This document shows, in pieces, positions 1-9,479 of a DNA stretch of 27,887 nt. The first letter of the stretch is position 1, and the number at the start of each line of letters is the position of its first letter. A program made the position numbers and the translations under genes. Below the pieces are notes generated by a model. It worked only from the letters and a program-made list of their open reading frames with translations, made no database searches and was not told where the DNA came from. Source of the DNA: Chara braunii (Eukaryota; Streptophyta; Charophyceae; Charales; Characeae); contig BFEA01000636.1 of NCBI GenBank assembly GCA_003427395.1, positions 448,813 to 476,699 on the forward strand, given 5' to 3'.

Positions 1-19
1 GAGAGAGAGAGAGAGAGAG
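1..19. repeat. (GA)n microsatellite at window edge
   Basis: Pure GA dinucleotides open the window. A CT tract closes it, so both edges lie in the same class of simple repeat. Confidence 0.9.
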
Positions 20-734
20 GCGATGGCGGGAGACGAGGTGAGAGGCGATGGCAGCCCACGGAGAACCCTACTGTGGGACGTCCGCAGGCGACGGTCGTTC
101 GCGCGTCGAGGCCAGCTGGTCCCCCGCGAAGCGTGTCGTCCGTCAGCAACCATGCACCGGCGACCACACGACACCGACCGGCCAACTGCCACGCACCAAC
201 TCGTTGCAAGAGGGACCCGGTAGCGTTTCTACAACGCGACCATTGTCCAGGAACGTCCACAGCGAAAAAATGTCCGACCACAAAAAAAAAAAAAAATTAC
301 GAAATATCGGAAGGACCAACTGTTCGGGATCGTTGCTGAGCCTCTGCCCACCCCCGAAAAGTTCGGGTACTGGCCAACATCAATACAAGGGGAGGTACTG
401 GTGGTTTAATTAAAAAAAAACTTACAACAACAAACACTCAAGCACACACATATACCACATATGGACCAAGATTAAAGGACCACTGGTGCCGACACCAACT
501 ATGAATCAAACTGGGTAGCACCCCGGACACGTACGAACCCAAAATCGCGCATACACGTACGTAAAAGAAAAAAAAAAAAAATCCAAAAAAAACTTAAAAA
601 AAATATGTTGTGCAGAATAATGATAAAAACAAGTTGTCTAGGAGTCATACCGGAATTCCCAACCAAGCTTGGTTTAAAAATAAAAACCTTAAAAAAAACT
701 TAAAAATTATATATATATAGATAGATAGATGTAG
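20..734. other. No gene; A-rich flank with short simple repeats
   Basis: Open frames of 60-120 codons exist on the plus strand (23-413), but they overlap one another in different frames, match no family I know and run into poly-A tracts, so I do not call them. Positions 500-600 carry ACGTACG-rich sequence and a GGGTAGCAC word that reappear in inverted orientation at about 11880-11995. A short ATAG run sits at about 710-735. Confidence 0.6.
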
Positions 735-2294
735 ATATATACAGGGTAACCGGCGTTCGGGACGGGCCAAACGCCCGAACCCGAACGCCCGAACGTATTG
801 GACCCCTTCGGGATGTGTTCGGCGGTTCGGGCCGAACGCGGACCCAAAAAAAAATAAAAAAAAATAAAAATAAAAAAAAATCATCAAAACAATCTGAAAC
901 AAAGATATGTTATGGAAAAAAATAAATTAAACAATATGTGCCTGAGCATTACACCCGAATTCCTTACGAAATTTAAAATAAAAAGAAAATACGAAAAATA
1001 AATACTAATAATAAAAATAAATAAAAATCAAAAGAGAATTAAATTTATTGAGTGCGCGAGGATGTTTTCAACACCGCCATCTTTACCGTTTTTAACTTTT
1101 TTTTTGGCATAGCTAAATGCCTTGAAAATTTACAGATGCGTACTTCACATAATTTAAAACCCACTTAAAAAGTTTCAAAAAATAATAAACATTGTTTATA
1201 CCCCAACTAAAGTGAAAACAAAAAGTAAAAAGTGAAAAAATACATGGGCGAGCACGTTTTGACACCTCCATCTTTGGCGATTTTAAATTCTTATTAAGCT
1301 TAGCCAAATGACTTGAAAATTTACAGGCATGTACCTCACGTCATAGAGAACTCACAAAAAACAATTAAAAAAACAATAATTATATTTAGGCCCCGAAATA
1401 ATTTTTGGTGGGGGACGAATGCCGTCTGGTTCGGACCCAGTACGTGACCCCGAACGCCCGTACGTACGGAGGTCAGCCCGAGGACTTCCATACGTACGGG
1501 CTGGTGACCCTATATATATATATATATATACAGGGTAACCGACGTTCGGGACGGGCCGAACACCCGAACCCGAACGCCCGAACGTACGGGACCCCTTGGG
1601 GATGCGTTAGGCCGTTCGGGCCAAACGCGGACCCCCCCCCAAAAAAACAAAAAAAACAACAGTCATCAAACAAATCTGAAAAAAAGATATGTTATGGAGA
1701 AAAATAAATTAAACAAGATTTTCCTGAGCATTACATCCGAATTCCTTACCCAATTTGCAATAAAAATAAAATACAAAAATAAATACTAATAATAAAAATA
1801 AGTAAAAATAAAAAGAGAATTAAATTTAGTGAGTGCGCGACCATGTTTTCGACACCGCCATCTTTGGCGATTTTTCATTTTCTTTTGGCATAGCTAAATG
1901 CCCTGAAAATTTACAGATGTGTACTTCACATAATACAAAACCCACTAAAAAAGTATCAAAAAAATAATAAAATTGTGTAGACCCCGAACTAAAGTGAAAA
2001 CAAAAAGTAGAAAGTGAAAAAATACGTGGGAGCACGTCTTGAGACCGCCATCTTTGGCGATTTTTAATTCTCATTTGGATTCGCTAAATGAATTGAAAAT
2101 TTACAAGCATGTACCTCAAGTTATAGAAAAATCACGAAAAACAATTCAGAAAAACATAATTATTTTTAGGCTCTGCAATAATTTTGGCGGGGGCACAACG
2201 CCATCGGGTTCGGACCCCGTACGGGACCCCGAACGCCCGTACGTACGGAGGTCTGCCCGGGAACCTCCGTATGTACGGGCTGGTGACCCTGTAN

Positions 2295-2343
<49 letters not shown>
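735..2343. repeat. Two-copy tandem repeat, period about 790 bp
   Basis: Copy 1 runs about 735-1529 and copy 2 about 1530-2343. Each copy starts with a GC-rich block beginning CAGGGTAACCG that is full of CGTTCGGG and CCCGAACG words. A-rich sequence with GATATGTTATGG follows, then two internal sub-repeats about 190 bp apart, each holding CCATCTTT and TTGAAAATTTACAG (near 1050 and 1245; near 1835 and 2030). Each copy ends with a second GC block rich in CGTACG and then an AT dinucleotide tract. The copies differ by scattered substitutions and small indels. No coding capacity is supported. The order suggests an old tandem duplication of a noncoding repeat. Confidence 0.8.
2294..2343. repeat. (AT)n tract with one ambiguous base
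   Basis: About 24 AT dinucleotides follow an N at 2294. The tract is preceded by GGTGACCCTGTA. The equivalent tract in copy 1 (about 1509-1530) lies between GGTGACCCTATA and TATACAGGGTAACC, which are near-perfect inverted halves, so the AT run sits at the centre of a palindrome. Confidence 0.9.
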
Positions 2344-2348
<5 letters not shown>

Positions 2349-2514
2349 GGCTACCAGAGTGGCACGGGTCGACTTGTCCGGCCGGGCCATAAAGAAATAA
2401 AAAATAAAAAAATAAAAATTACTTTTTGATTTAAACTTTTATTTTAAATTTGGTAAAGAATTTCGATATCAGCGTGAAACAAAACTTGTTCAGTTTATTT
2501 TTTTGCATATTATT

Positions 2515-2552
<38 letters not shown>

Positions 2553-2911
2553 GCCGACACCTTAGTAGGCCTTGCACGGCCGGGCCGCCCGAGAAAGTGA
2601 GGTGACCCGGGCAGCCCGGCTGGTAGCCCAATTTTTAAATTATTATGATTATATTACCTTTTTTTCAGTTCTTAATTTCTTACTCGAGTTTGATTGGGAA
2701 TTCAGGGATGACTACCAGACAAAAGTTGTTTGCATCATGTTTCTGCATAACATATATTTGTTACATAATTTTGTTTTCATGGTTTCTGTTTTTTTCCTAT
2801 TTTTTTTTTTCCTTAATTTTTTTTTTGTCTTTGATTTTTAGCTCGAGTTTGGTACATAATTTTGCGATGAGTCTAAGGCAAACATTGTTTGAAATATCAT
2901 TTTGCATAACA
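2344..2911. other. A/T-rich repeat remnants and poly-T, no gene
   Basis: A poly-T run of about 37 bases lies at 2515-2551. Three diverged copies of a segment ending in TTGCATAA or similar (near 2450-2510, 2675-2755, 2840-2910) are inverted relatives of the A-rich part of the 735-2343 repeat: GGAATTC...CATAACATAT reads as the reverse complement of 895-965 and 1685-1745. The gypsy element interrupts the last copy. Confidence 0.55.
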
Positions 2912-2915
2912 TAAT
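2912..2915. other. Target site duplication, left (TAAT)
   Basis: TAAT directly precedes the left LTR (TGCAAGG...), and TAAT directly follows the right LTR (...CCTCACA). Four bases is slightly short for Ty3/gypsy, where five is usual. The related solo LTR at 25105 also shows four, which supports the call. Confidence 0.7.
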
Positions 2916-3955
2916 TGCAAGGAACATGAATGTGGACGAAGCACAGAAATCCAGATTGCAAAAATCACACTGAAGTCCAAGTAGTCAAAGCAAAAGCGGA
3001 TAGCATAATGGAACCGAGTAACCATCCATTTGAGAATGATACAGAAGAATCGTGAGTCAATGTCCAAGCCCTTTCGGGCAACACCAACAACAAAACCCAA
3101 TGTAGCTCTCTCTCTTGAATGGCGCCTGGCGCCCTACCTACTCTACAGCGTATCACTACAACTACAACATGAAGGCAATCAGACAACTTGACGACCAGCG
3201 AGTGATGATGTCAATACCAATGCCGACCTCCTCTCCACCAGGTACGTCTATCTCTTCTCCTTCACTCTCCCTTGTTATCCTACACAACGCCCTTCACCTC
3301 CGAAGAACCACCTTGGCCCTTCACCTCTGCGCCCACAGGCAGCATGGCTATGGCCGCTAGCGCCCTATGCCCCGGCAATGCTCTACTGCTTAGCGCTAGC
3401 CTGCCTCTACCTCAGCCTAGCGCAGCGCAGCACCTCACAAACGCGCAGCGTGCCCGCATTGCTCGCAATGACCAAGATCCCTGCCCACTCGTCCTCCCTA
3501 CCTATATGTCAATGTTGTGTGTGGGCAGCCTCCCTTGAGCCTGCGCCTGGGCCTCAGTACCTGTACCCAGGCCCAATGCGGTTGGGGCCCAGGAGATGGA
3601 GTTGCGCCTCTTTCATCAAGGCCTGCGGCCAGATTCAGATAGTGCACCGGTTTCCCATTGGCATTTTCAACCTCTATATCCAGCCTGCGTTGTCGGCCTC
3701 GCATTTATGTGCCTAGGGCCTAACCAACTCTAGGGCCTTGGGATTTCTGCATTTGCAGAGCTCCGATACTCGATGCTCTCCAACCAACTGGCGTGCTGCA
3801 ACTGTATGGACCCCACTTCGTGAAAAGTTTGCACAGAGGGCTCTTGTTGATTTGCTGGCCCGCCTTCACTTAGGGCGGGCACAAGACTTGCTGGAGCCTT
3901 AGCCCAGAACATGTACATCATGGCAAGGCCCCTTCTTGAGGGCTCAATCCTCACA
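2916..3955 (-). repeat. 3' LTR of the gypsy element
   Basis: This 1040-bp LTR matches 10779-11832 along its length. Read on the minus strand it begins TGTGAGGATTGAGCC and ends TTCCTTGCA, with the usual TG..CA termini. A TATA-like GATATAGAGG on the minus strand, near 3673-3682, is a possible promoter element and is conserved in the other LTR (about 11551-11560). The LTR also carries a short CTCTCTCT run near 3107, which is greatly expanded in the related LTR at 26727. Confidence 0.93.
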
Positions 3956-3968
3956 TTCCATCCCCCCT
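3956..3968 (-). promoter_or_regulatory. Polypurine tract for plus-strand priming
   Basis: On the minus strand AGGGGGGATGGAA sits directly against the TG start of the 3' LTR. A purine run in this position is the primer for second-strand synthesis in LTR retroelements. Confidence 0.8.
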
Positions 3969-3992
3969 AGCTTCAAAAGTCCGCTGAGATGC

Positions 3993-5181
3993 TTACTTCG
4001 CAGGTGCCTTCCCTTTTAACATTCTCTCATAATCTGCCACCACTTGAGGAGCTGTGTCAATCAGTTCCTCTCTGGTGAACCACCGATCTTGCTTCGGATC
4101 TGTATGATGCCTGAATCTGACGCGATACTCCCGCTTGGGTTTTGGAGGTCTTCCTCTACCCAGTGGCTTTGGAACAGGCAGATCTCTGTGATCCACAATG
4201 TCGTTGATGTCCACTTGATCATCCATGGTTGATCTCCTGGAAGGAAATTGATCTGTCTCAACGAAAGGTACAAGCTTTGAGGCATGAAAGACAGGGTGAG
4301 TGCGCAGATGACCAGGGATGCGGATAACATAGGTAGGACCATCCAACTCATCCCCAATTATGTCCAGGACTTCCAAGGGACCAAAATACTGAGGCATTAG
4401 TTTACAAGAGATTCCGAATTCCTGTCCTAGCTCACTAGCCTTGATCCAGACACGTTCCCCTACCTGAAATGAGGACTGCCGACGATGCTTGTTCTCAGAA
4501 GCAATCATTGCTTGCTGAGCTTTCTTGATGTGCTCAACAGCTTGTTGTAACAACTTCTCATATTGCACACCATATTCGAGTGTGCCTGGAGTTGCAGAGG
4601 GTCGGTTTTCAGGTAGGAGGAAGTCCAGAGCTGATATAGGCTTCCATCCCAAGTGCAGCTGATTAGGACTAACGCCGGTACTGCTCTGTACAGCGTTGTT
4701 GTACAAGCTGGCGATGAGAGGCAATCTCTTATCCCAATCATCCTGACTGGGCTTGATGTAATGCCTCAGCAGGTGTTGTACAACTTTGTTCATTTGCTCG
4801 GCCTGTCCGTTGGCTTCGGGATGATTCCCTGAAGTCATCTGAAGTTGACTGCCCATCTATTCAACAGTCTTCTTCCATAGCTCACTTGTGAAGCGGACAT
4901 CTCTGTCACTAACGATTGACTTTGGTAGTCCAAAATCACGCACCCAGTTGTCCTGAAACAACTTTATGACCTATTCAGTCCTTGCCGTCTTTGGCATGAC
5001 AATTAGTCTAGCGTATTTGGTGAATCGGTCAATGATGACAAAGATATGCCTCTTGCCACTCTTAGTGGTCACAAGGGTGTCCATGAAATCCATGGAAACA
5101 CTGTCCTGGACCAGATGGAATAGGTAATGGCTTCAGCAACCCAAGAGGTGCTTGAGTTCGCGGCTTGTTCCGCTGACAGAC
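3993..5181 (-). pseudogene. Integrase core and chromodomain-like C-terminus (gypsy)
   Basis: This is the continuation of the pol polyprotein and would insert element DNA into the chromosome. The core shows all three DDE residues: an Asp in SMDFMD (about 5090), an Asp in IVSDRDVRFTS (about 4908-4915) and a Glu in HPEANGQAEQMN (about 4800). The last 287 codons (4856-3993) are open. They hold the integrase C-terminal region and end with a stretch containing REYRVRF...DRWFTREEL that resembles a chromodomain, as in plant chromoviruses. The chromodomain call is by general pattern only. TAG codons interrupt at 4971-4973 and 4857-4859, and a one-base shift lies near 5105-5120. The 3' end is 24 bp from the polypurine tract. 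Confidence 0.85.
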
Positions 5182-5728
5182 CTAACAGGTCTCCACATAC
5201 TTCTTTGCATCTTCTAACATTCCTGGCCACCAAAATCGCTGTACTAGATTGACACTCGTCTTTTTGTAGCCAAAGTCTCCGATTGCGTCATGACATTCTC
5301 CTAAAAATAAACTACGCGAACGTTCACTAGATGGAACAACTAACCTTTTAACTCCGGCCTTATCAAGAAAGAGAAACCCGTCCACCATCACAAACTCATC
5401 TTCTGTGGCCTTATCTTTTGCCTGAGGCTTGTGTATGATGTCCATCGTGACAGGGTCTTCCTGATAGGCTCCCACCAGCGATTGAGTTAGTTCCTCAGAT
5501 ATACCAATCTCAGAAACTAGCTCACCTAGGTAATCTGCTCTACGGGACAACGCATCTGCAACCTTGTTTGTACTCTCCCTTCAGATACTTTAGCTTGAAG
5601 TCATACCGATCTATGACCTCAATCCAACGCTTGAGTGCATCAGAAAGAGCCGGTTGAGTCTTGATCCATTTGAGGGTCTGATGGTGAGTTCTCAAGTAGA
5701 AAAACCGTCCAACAGGAAGTGCCTCCAA
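5182..5728 (-). pseudogene. RNase H C-terminus and integrase zinc-binding domain (gypsy)
   Basis: Two overlapping frames carry consecutive protein. The first (5728-5540) gives the end of RNase H, with YLRTHHQTLKWI where TDHQ is usual, so a catalytic-site Asp appears replaced by His. A one-base shift near 5560-5570 leads into LSRRADYLGELVSE and the second frame (5550-5182). That frame holds the HHCC zinc module: CHDAIGDFGYKKT, then QRFWWPGM and YVETC. The second His position, usually GHFG, reads GDFG. The frame stops at TAG (5182-5184) between the two zinc cysteines (ETC-stop-VC). The changed ligand and the stop both point to loss of function. Confidence 0.85.
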
Positions 5729-7650
5729 TGGACAAGTGCTTTGTAGAGAGCATAGAGTTCCCTTTCATAGATGAACTTTGCCAGTTTCTTAGATGGAATC
5801 TTTTTGCTCATATACTCAATCGGTCTCAACTTCTTCCCATCCTGCTGAGCCAGCACTGCGCCAATGCCGTATTGGCTTGCGTCAGTGGTTACAATGAATG
5901 GCTTATGAGGATCGGGCATCATGAGAACCTCATGATTCATGAGTGCATGCTTCAATCGTTTGAAAGTAGCCTCGTACTCATCACTGCAGTCCCACGGCGT
6001 GTCAAGTCGAGTTAGATCAGTCAAAGGGGAGACGACTGTGGAATAGTTATTCATGAAGTTTCTATAGTAGCAGCACATTCTTAAGAAAGATCTGACCTCA
6101 GTAACTGTCTGAGGTCGTAGCCAGTCCCTTATACTAGCTACTTTCGCATCTTCCGGCCTAATACCTTCCGCGGATACTTCATGACCCAAGTATAAGATCT
6201 TAGTGCGTCCAAACTCACATTTCTCTAGGTTGACCTTATACTTGTGTTGTCGCAGGAGTGAGAGTACAGTCTCAACGTGTTGTGCATGCTCCTCGACAGA
6301 CTTACTAAAGATAAGAATATCGTCAATGTAGACAACGACAAATTTATCTAAGTGGTCATGGAAGGTCCTATTCATGGCAGGCTGGAATGTACCCGGCGCA
6401 TTGCGAAGGCCAAAGGGCATCACTACAAACTCATACAGACCATATCTGGTCTGATAAGCAGTCTTGTGCTGATCCTCAAGTCTTATTGCGATTTGATGGT
6501 AGCCGGATTTTAAGTCTATCTTACTATAGTACTTACATCCCTGCACCCTATTCAATAGGTCGTCTATGCGAGGTAGAGGCTCTGCGTTTTTCACTGTGAT
6601 GGCATTGAGACCTCTATAATCAATGCACATCCTCAAGGTACCTCCCTTCTTCGCTACAAATAACACTGGAGATCCGTAGGGGGAAGTACTCGGCCGGATC
6701 CATCCCTTATCTGTCAGCTCTTTTAGTTGTCGCCGAAGTTCATCCAACTCGGTCGGAGCCATCCTATAGATCCTTCCCTTTGGGGTCTTACTCCCTGGAA
6801 TGATTTCTATGGCGTGGACAACCTCCCTATCAACGACTCTTGTGGGCTCCGTGGACAGATCAGGGAACTTAGCAACAACGTGTTCTATCTCTGGGGGTGT
6901 TTTAACGGCCGCCCCTTTTTCAGAGACATACACTTGGTACATACTCTCCTCTTGGTTCTGTTTATAGTAATTATAGAACGTTGATGCACACAAGCAGCCA
7001 TGGGTATCGATTATACTACTGGCTTTAAACTTAGTCAACCTCACTGTTCTTCCATCAGGCAACTTATGCTTTAGCACCTTCTTGTCCCAGTCAAACTGGG
7101 GCTTGGCAACCTCAAGGTAGTACACTCCTAACAGCATATCAAACAGTAAGTCGTCGCTGACTAGGAACGAAATCTTGTGATTAAGTTCCCCTCCTCCATA
7201 GGAGAAGTTACAGACTACATCCTTGATATAGTCTATGACAACCATGCACTCCTTATTGACCAAAGTAGATGCTACAGGTCTACTAAGGTGCTGTACCTGG
7301 TCCTGTAGGTGCAACCTTTCTAAACAGTCGCGACTTATGTAATTCCGCGTGGAGTCGATGTCTATGAAGGCACCACATTTGTGGCCTCCTACATCAACTT
7401 CCACAACGAAATGTTCCTCTCTAGGACCTTTCCTTAGTGCCACCCAAGATTCGCGATGGTCCTTGCTTGACCACTGACTTTCCAAATCTTCTAAGGCTTC
7501 AGACACATCCAACGTACAGAGCATAGTTTGATCTAGATGAGTCTGCAGGATGACTAAAGAGTCATTAACTATGGCCATCTCATAAAGTGGGGAGGGTATC
7601 TGACCCACTCCACCATGAGTAGAAGTAGCTAAAATTTTCACCGGCCTCAC
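5692..7650 (-). pseudogene. Pol: protease, reverse transcriptase, RNase H (gypsy)
   Basis: The longest open frame in the window (652 codons) is the pol core. Residues about 75-190 look like a retropepsin fold, but the active-site triplet, normally D-S/T-G, reads D-I-D within AFIDIDSTRNYIS (residues 95-106). RT spans about 310-495, with WIRPSTSPYGSPVLFV, motif A KIDLKSGYHQ (Asp379), MPFGLRNAPGTFQ and YIDD at 441-444, all typical of Ty3/gypsy. RNase H starts near 584 with TTDASQYGIGAVLAQ (Asp590) and a Glu in YERELYAL. The frame ends by a one-base shift at DGFST just before the rest of RNase H (5728 onwards). The first codon is GTG, and the real protein was probably continuous with gag or reached by frameshifting. 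Confidence 0.93.
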
Positions 7651-8149
7651 GTGTTTCCCGAGCTAGAAGCCTGGGAAGAAGGTGCCCCCATCTTAGGAGG
7701 TATCTTCTGCATGACCTTTGCATTCTTGCACTTGTACTGGGTGTGTCCGTATTCACCACAGTTGATGCAAGCACCACGCACTCGGCGGTCCTGCCACACT
7801 TCTTGATCAGGACCTGCCTTGACCCAATCAGCAACTTTGGTCTGGTTGGAGGCAGCCTGCCCTTGACTCTTTTGATGGCCCTTCCCTCGGCCACCAGCCT
7901 TCGTTTTAACTACTGAGGCGAGGGTGCTACCCTCAGCGATTCCTCGCCGTCGTACTCTGAACTGTCCAACAGGTCTGTGAGCTTTTCGATCTCAGTTTGA
8001 GTCCCATCGGACTCAACCATCATCAATTTGCTCCCCTTCTTCTTCCATTCCTGTGGACCCTTCTTCTTCCTCCCGTCTACTTGAGTAGGTTGAGCACTTC
8101 CTAGAGTAGGCTCTAAGTCTAAGGCTTTCCTAGATAAGGTCTCAAACAA
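7635..8149 (-). pseudogene. Gag C-terminus and CCHC nucleocapsid (gypsy)
   Basis: Gag continues after a one-base shift near 8150 (FETLSRKALDLEP..., open to 7910). After a second shift near 7925, a Lys/Gly-rich segment (KTKAGGRGKGHQKSQG) leads to a zinc knuckle at 7728-7769, CINCGEYGHTQYKC, an exact C-x2-C-x4-H-x4-C. This knuckle is invisible in the longest frame here (7894-7580), which is a different frame. The knuckle binds genomic RNA during packaging in this family. A TGA at about 7634-7636 closes the frame, and pol begins in the next frame a few codons earlier, so this junction could be a natural frameshift or a mutation. Confidence 0.85.
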
Positions 8150-9479
8150 ATGATTCGAGGCGAGCCTCGCTGGCCAACAAATTTATGAGATTCTCTGGAA
8201 GACATCTCACAAACATGGTCAACAAGACCTGGTCATCGTAGCGTATGCCGGGAACGACAATGAGGGTCTCTACGGTAGTCGTAAGCTCTCTGACTGACTT
8301 GAACTTTCGTTGGTCTAGTCTGAGCATCGCATTAGTGGCTATTTGTGCCTGCTGTGGATTATGCCAGCGAGCTTCTACCATGTCTAAGAATTCCTCTAAC
8401 GTTAGGGACTTAGCCCAGTTCGCCATGCGTCGTCCGTACCCGGCCTTTGCTACTAGTCCATCTAGCCATTTGGCTGCCTTACCCTCCAGGTAAGATGCAG
8501 CAGTTATCATCTCCTCCTCCAGCATAGTCCTCTTGGCCCTTACCCATACTGAAACCGTTCTCAACCATGTGTTGAGTTCCCCGTCCTTCTTCTCTCCGGA
8601 GAAGGCAAGGAGCGGTTTCATAGGGGTCTTTGGGTACCATTGACCTTGCTGCTGTCCCTGTTGATGAACAGGTTGTTGCGGTGATGGTGTAGCTACCACC
8701 GCTGACCCAGAAGAAGAAGAAGCAACAGTCTGCGCAGCTGCTGCAGACGTACCACTTGGTTGTGTGCCAGCTTGTACCGGAAAGGGGCCTGACATCGCCG
8801 TTAACGGCAACGGCGACTGTGCTGCTGGCCTGAATCCTGGCCTTTGCAAAAGGTCCATGATCTGGTCCAAAGAGTTCTGCATGAAGTCCAGTCTGCTCTC
8901 CACATGCGCATGCAGCGACAATACACTGTTCTTCATTATTTTCATTTGGTCAGACATGGCTGACTCTTCCAAACCCTCTAATGCAGCTTTGTCTGCCTCT
9001 AACGTATCAAGCCTGGTTGTTCTATTTTTAATCTCCTTTTCTCTATCGGTAGCTTGCTTCAATTCCCTCTCTAACCGCTCGCGGATCCTTTCGACCTGTT
9101 GGAGCTCTAGAAGCTCCCTGCTGCGTGGGGTCAACGGGCTTAACTGCGAGCCCGCCATTTGACTTGTGGATTGTCCAGCACCTATTGATCCGGAAGTACT
9201 CGCGGACCCTGAGGACATTCCCAACAGGGTCCCTGATGAGGATGCAGCAGAGGCTGCGCCGTAGTCCATTGCTGCTGCTCTGGCTGCTGCTGCCTGTTCT
9301 CTAGCTGCTAGGTTTGCTGCTGCCCTCGCTGCTGCAAGAGCCCGGGCTCTACGTTCGTCATGAAGCCGTGCTTCGTCTCCCGATTGTAGGGTCTGGAACA
9401 AGTGCGGGACCCTCAGTGATCTCGAACGTGTCAGTCTCATATTGTCAATTCTGCCCTCATTGGTGTTTGACCCGCTCAT
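8142..9479 (-). CDS. Gag capsid-like polyprotein (gypsy), 3'-truncated by frameshift
   Basis: A 445-codon frame starts with MSGSNTNEG. Residues about 40-75 are Ala/Arg-rich (RARALAAARAAANLAARE...) and probably helical. Residues about 128-190 are a charged coiled-coil-like stretch (LQQVERIRERLERELKQ). A Gln/Ser/Ala-rich linker follows. The C-terminal third is a retrotransposon Gag core: PLLAFSGEKKDGELNTWL, AASYLEGKAAKWLDGL, FLDMVEARWHNP and a leucine-rich end. The core packages element RNA into virus-like particles. The frame ends early at ARLESFV-stop because of a one-base change near 8150, and the next frame continues the protein. I chose the first ATG because the alanine-rich start follows it and the upstream region is noncoding leader. 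Confidence 0.88.
   Translation of the reverse strand: MSGSNTNEGRIDNMRLTRSRSLRVPHLFQTLQSGDEARLHDERRARALAAARAAANLAAREQAAAARAAAMDYGAASAASSSGTLLGMSSGSASTSGSIGAGQSTSQMAGSQLSPLTPRSRELLELQQVERIRERLERELKQATDREKEIKNRTTRLDTLEADKAALEGLEESAMSDQMKIMKNSVLSLHAHVESRLDFMQNSLDQIMDLLQRPGFRPAAQSPLPLTAMSGPFPVQAGTQPSGTSAAAAQTVASSSSGSAVVATPSPQQPVHQQGQQQGQWYPKTPMKPLLAFSGEKKDGELNTWLRTVSVWVRAKRTMLEEEMITAASYLEGKAAKWLDGLVAKAGYGRRMANWAKSLTLEEFLDMVEARWHNPQQAQIATNAMLRLDQRKFKSVRELTTTVETLIVVPGIRYDDQVLLTMFVRCLPENLINLLASEARLESFV

Noticed and set aside
48-413. Plus-strand frame of 121 codons and overlapping neighbours near the window start
   Set aside because: Three frames overlap with no family match, and they run through poly-A. 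Nothing distinguishes them from chance.
4857-5184. TAG read as a sense codon (altered genetic code)
   Set aside because: Frameshifts and active-site changes occur alongside the TAGs, and TGA and TAA stops occur in the PLE, so ordinary decay is enough.
8764-9162. 132-codon plus-strand frame
   Set aside because: It is the antisense of gag and its Cys/Ser-rich composition mirrors the Ala/Gln/Glu-rich gag codons.
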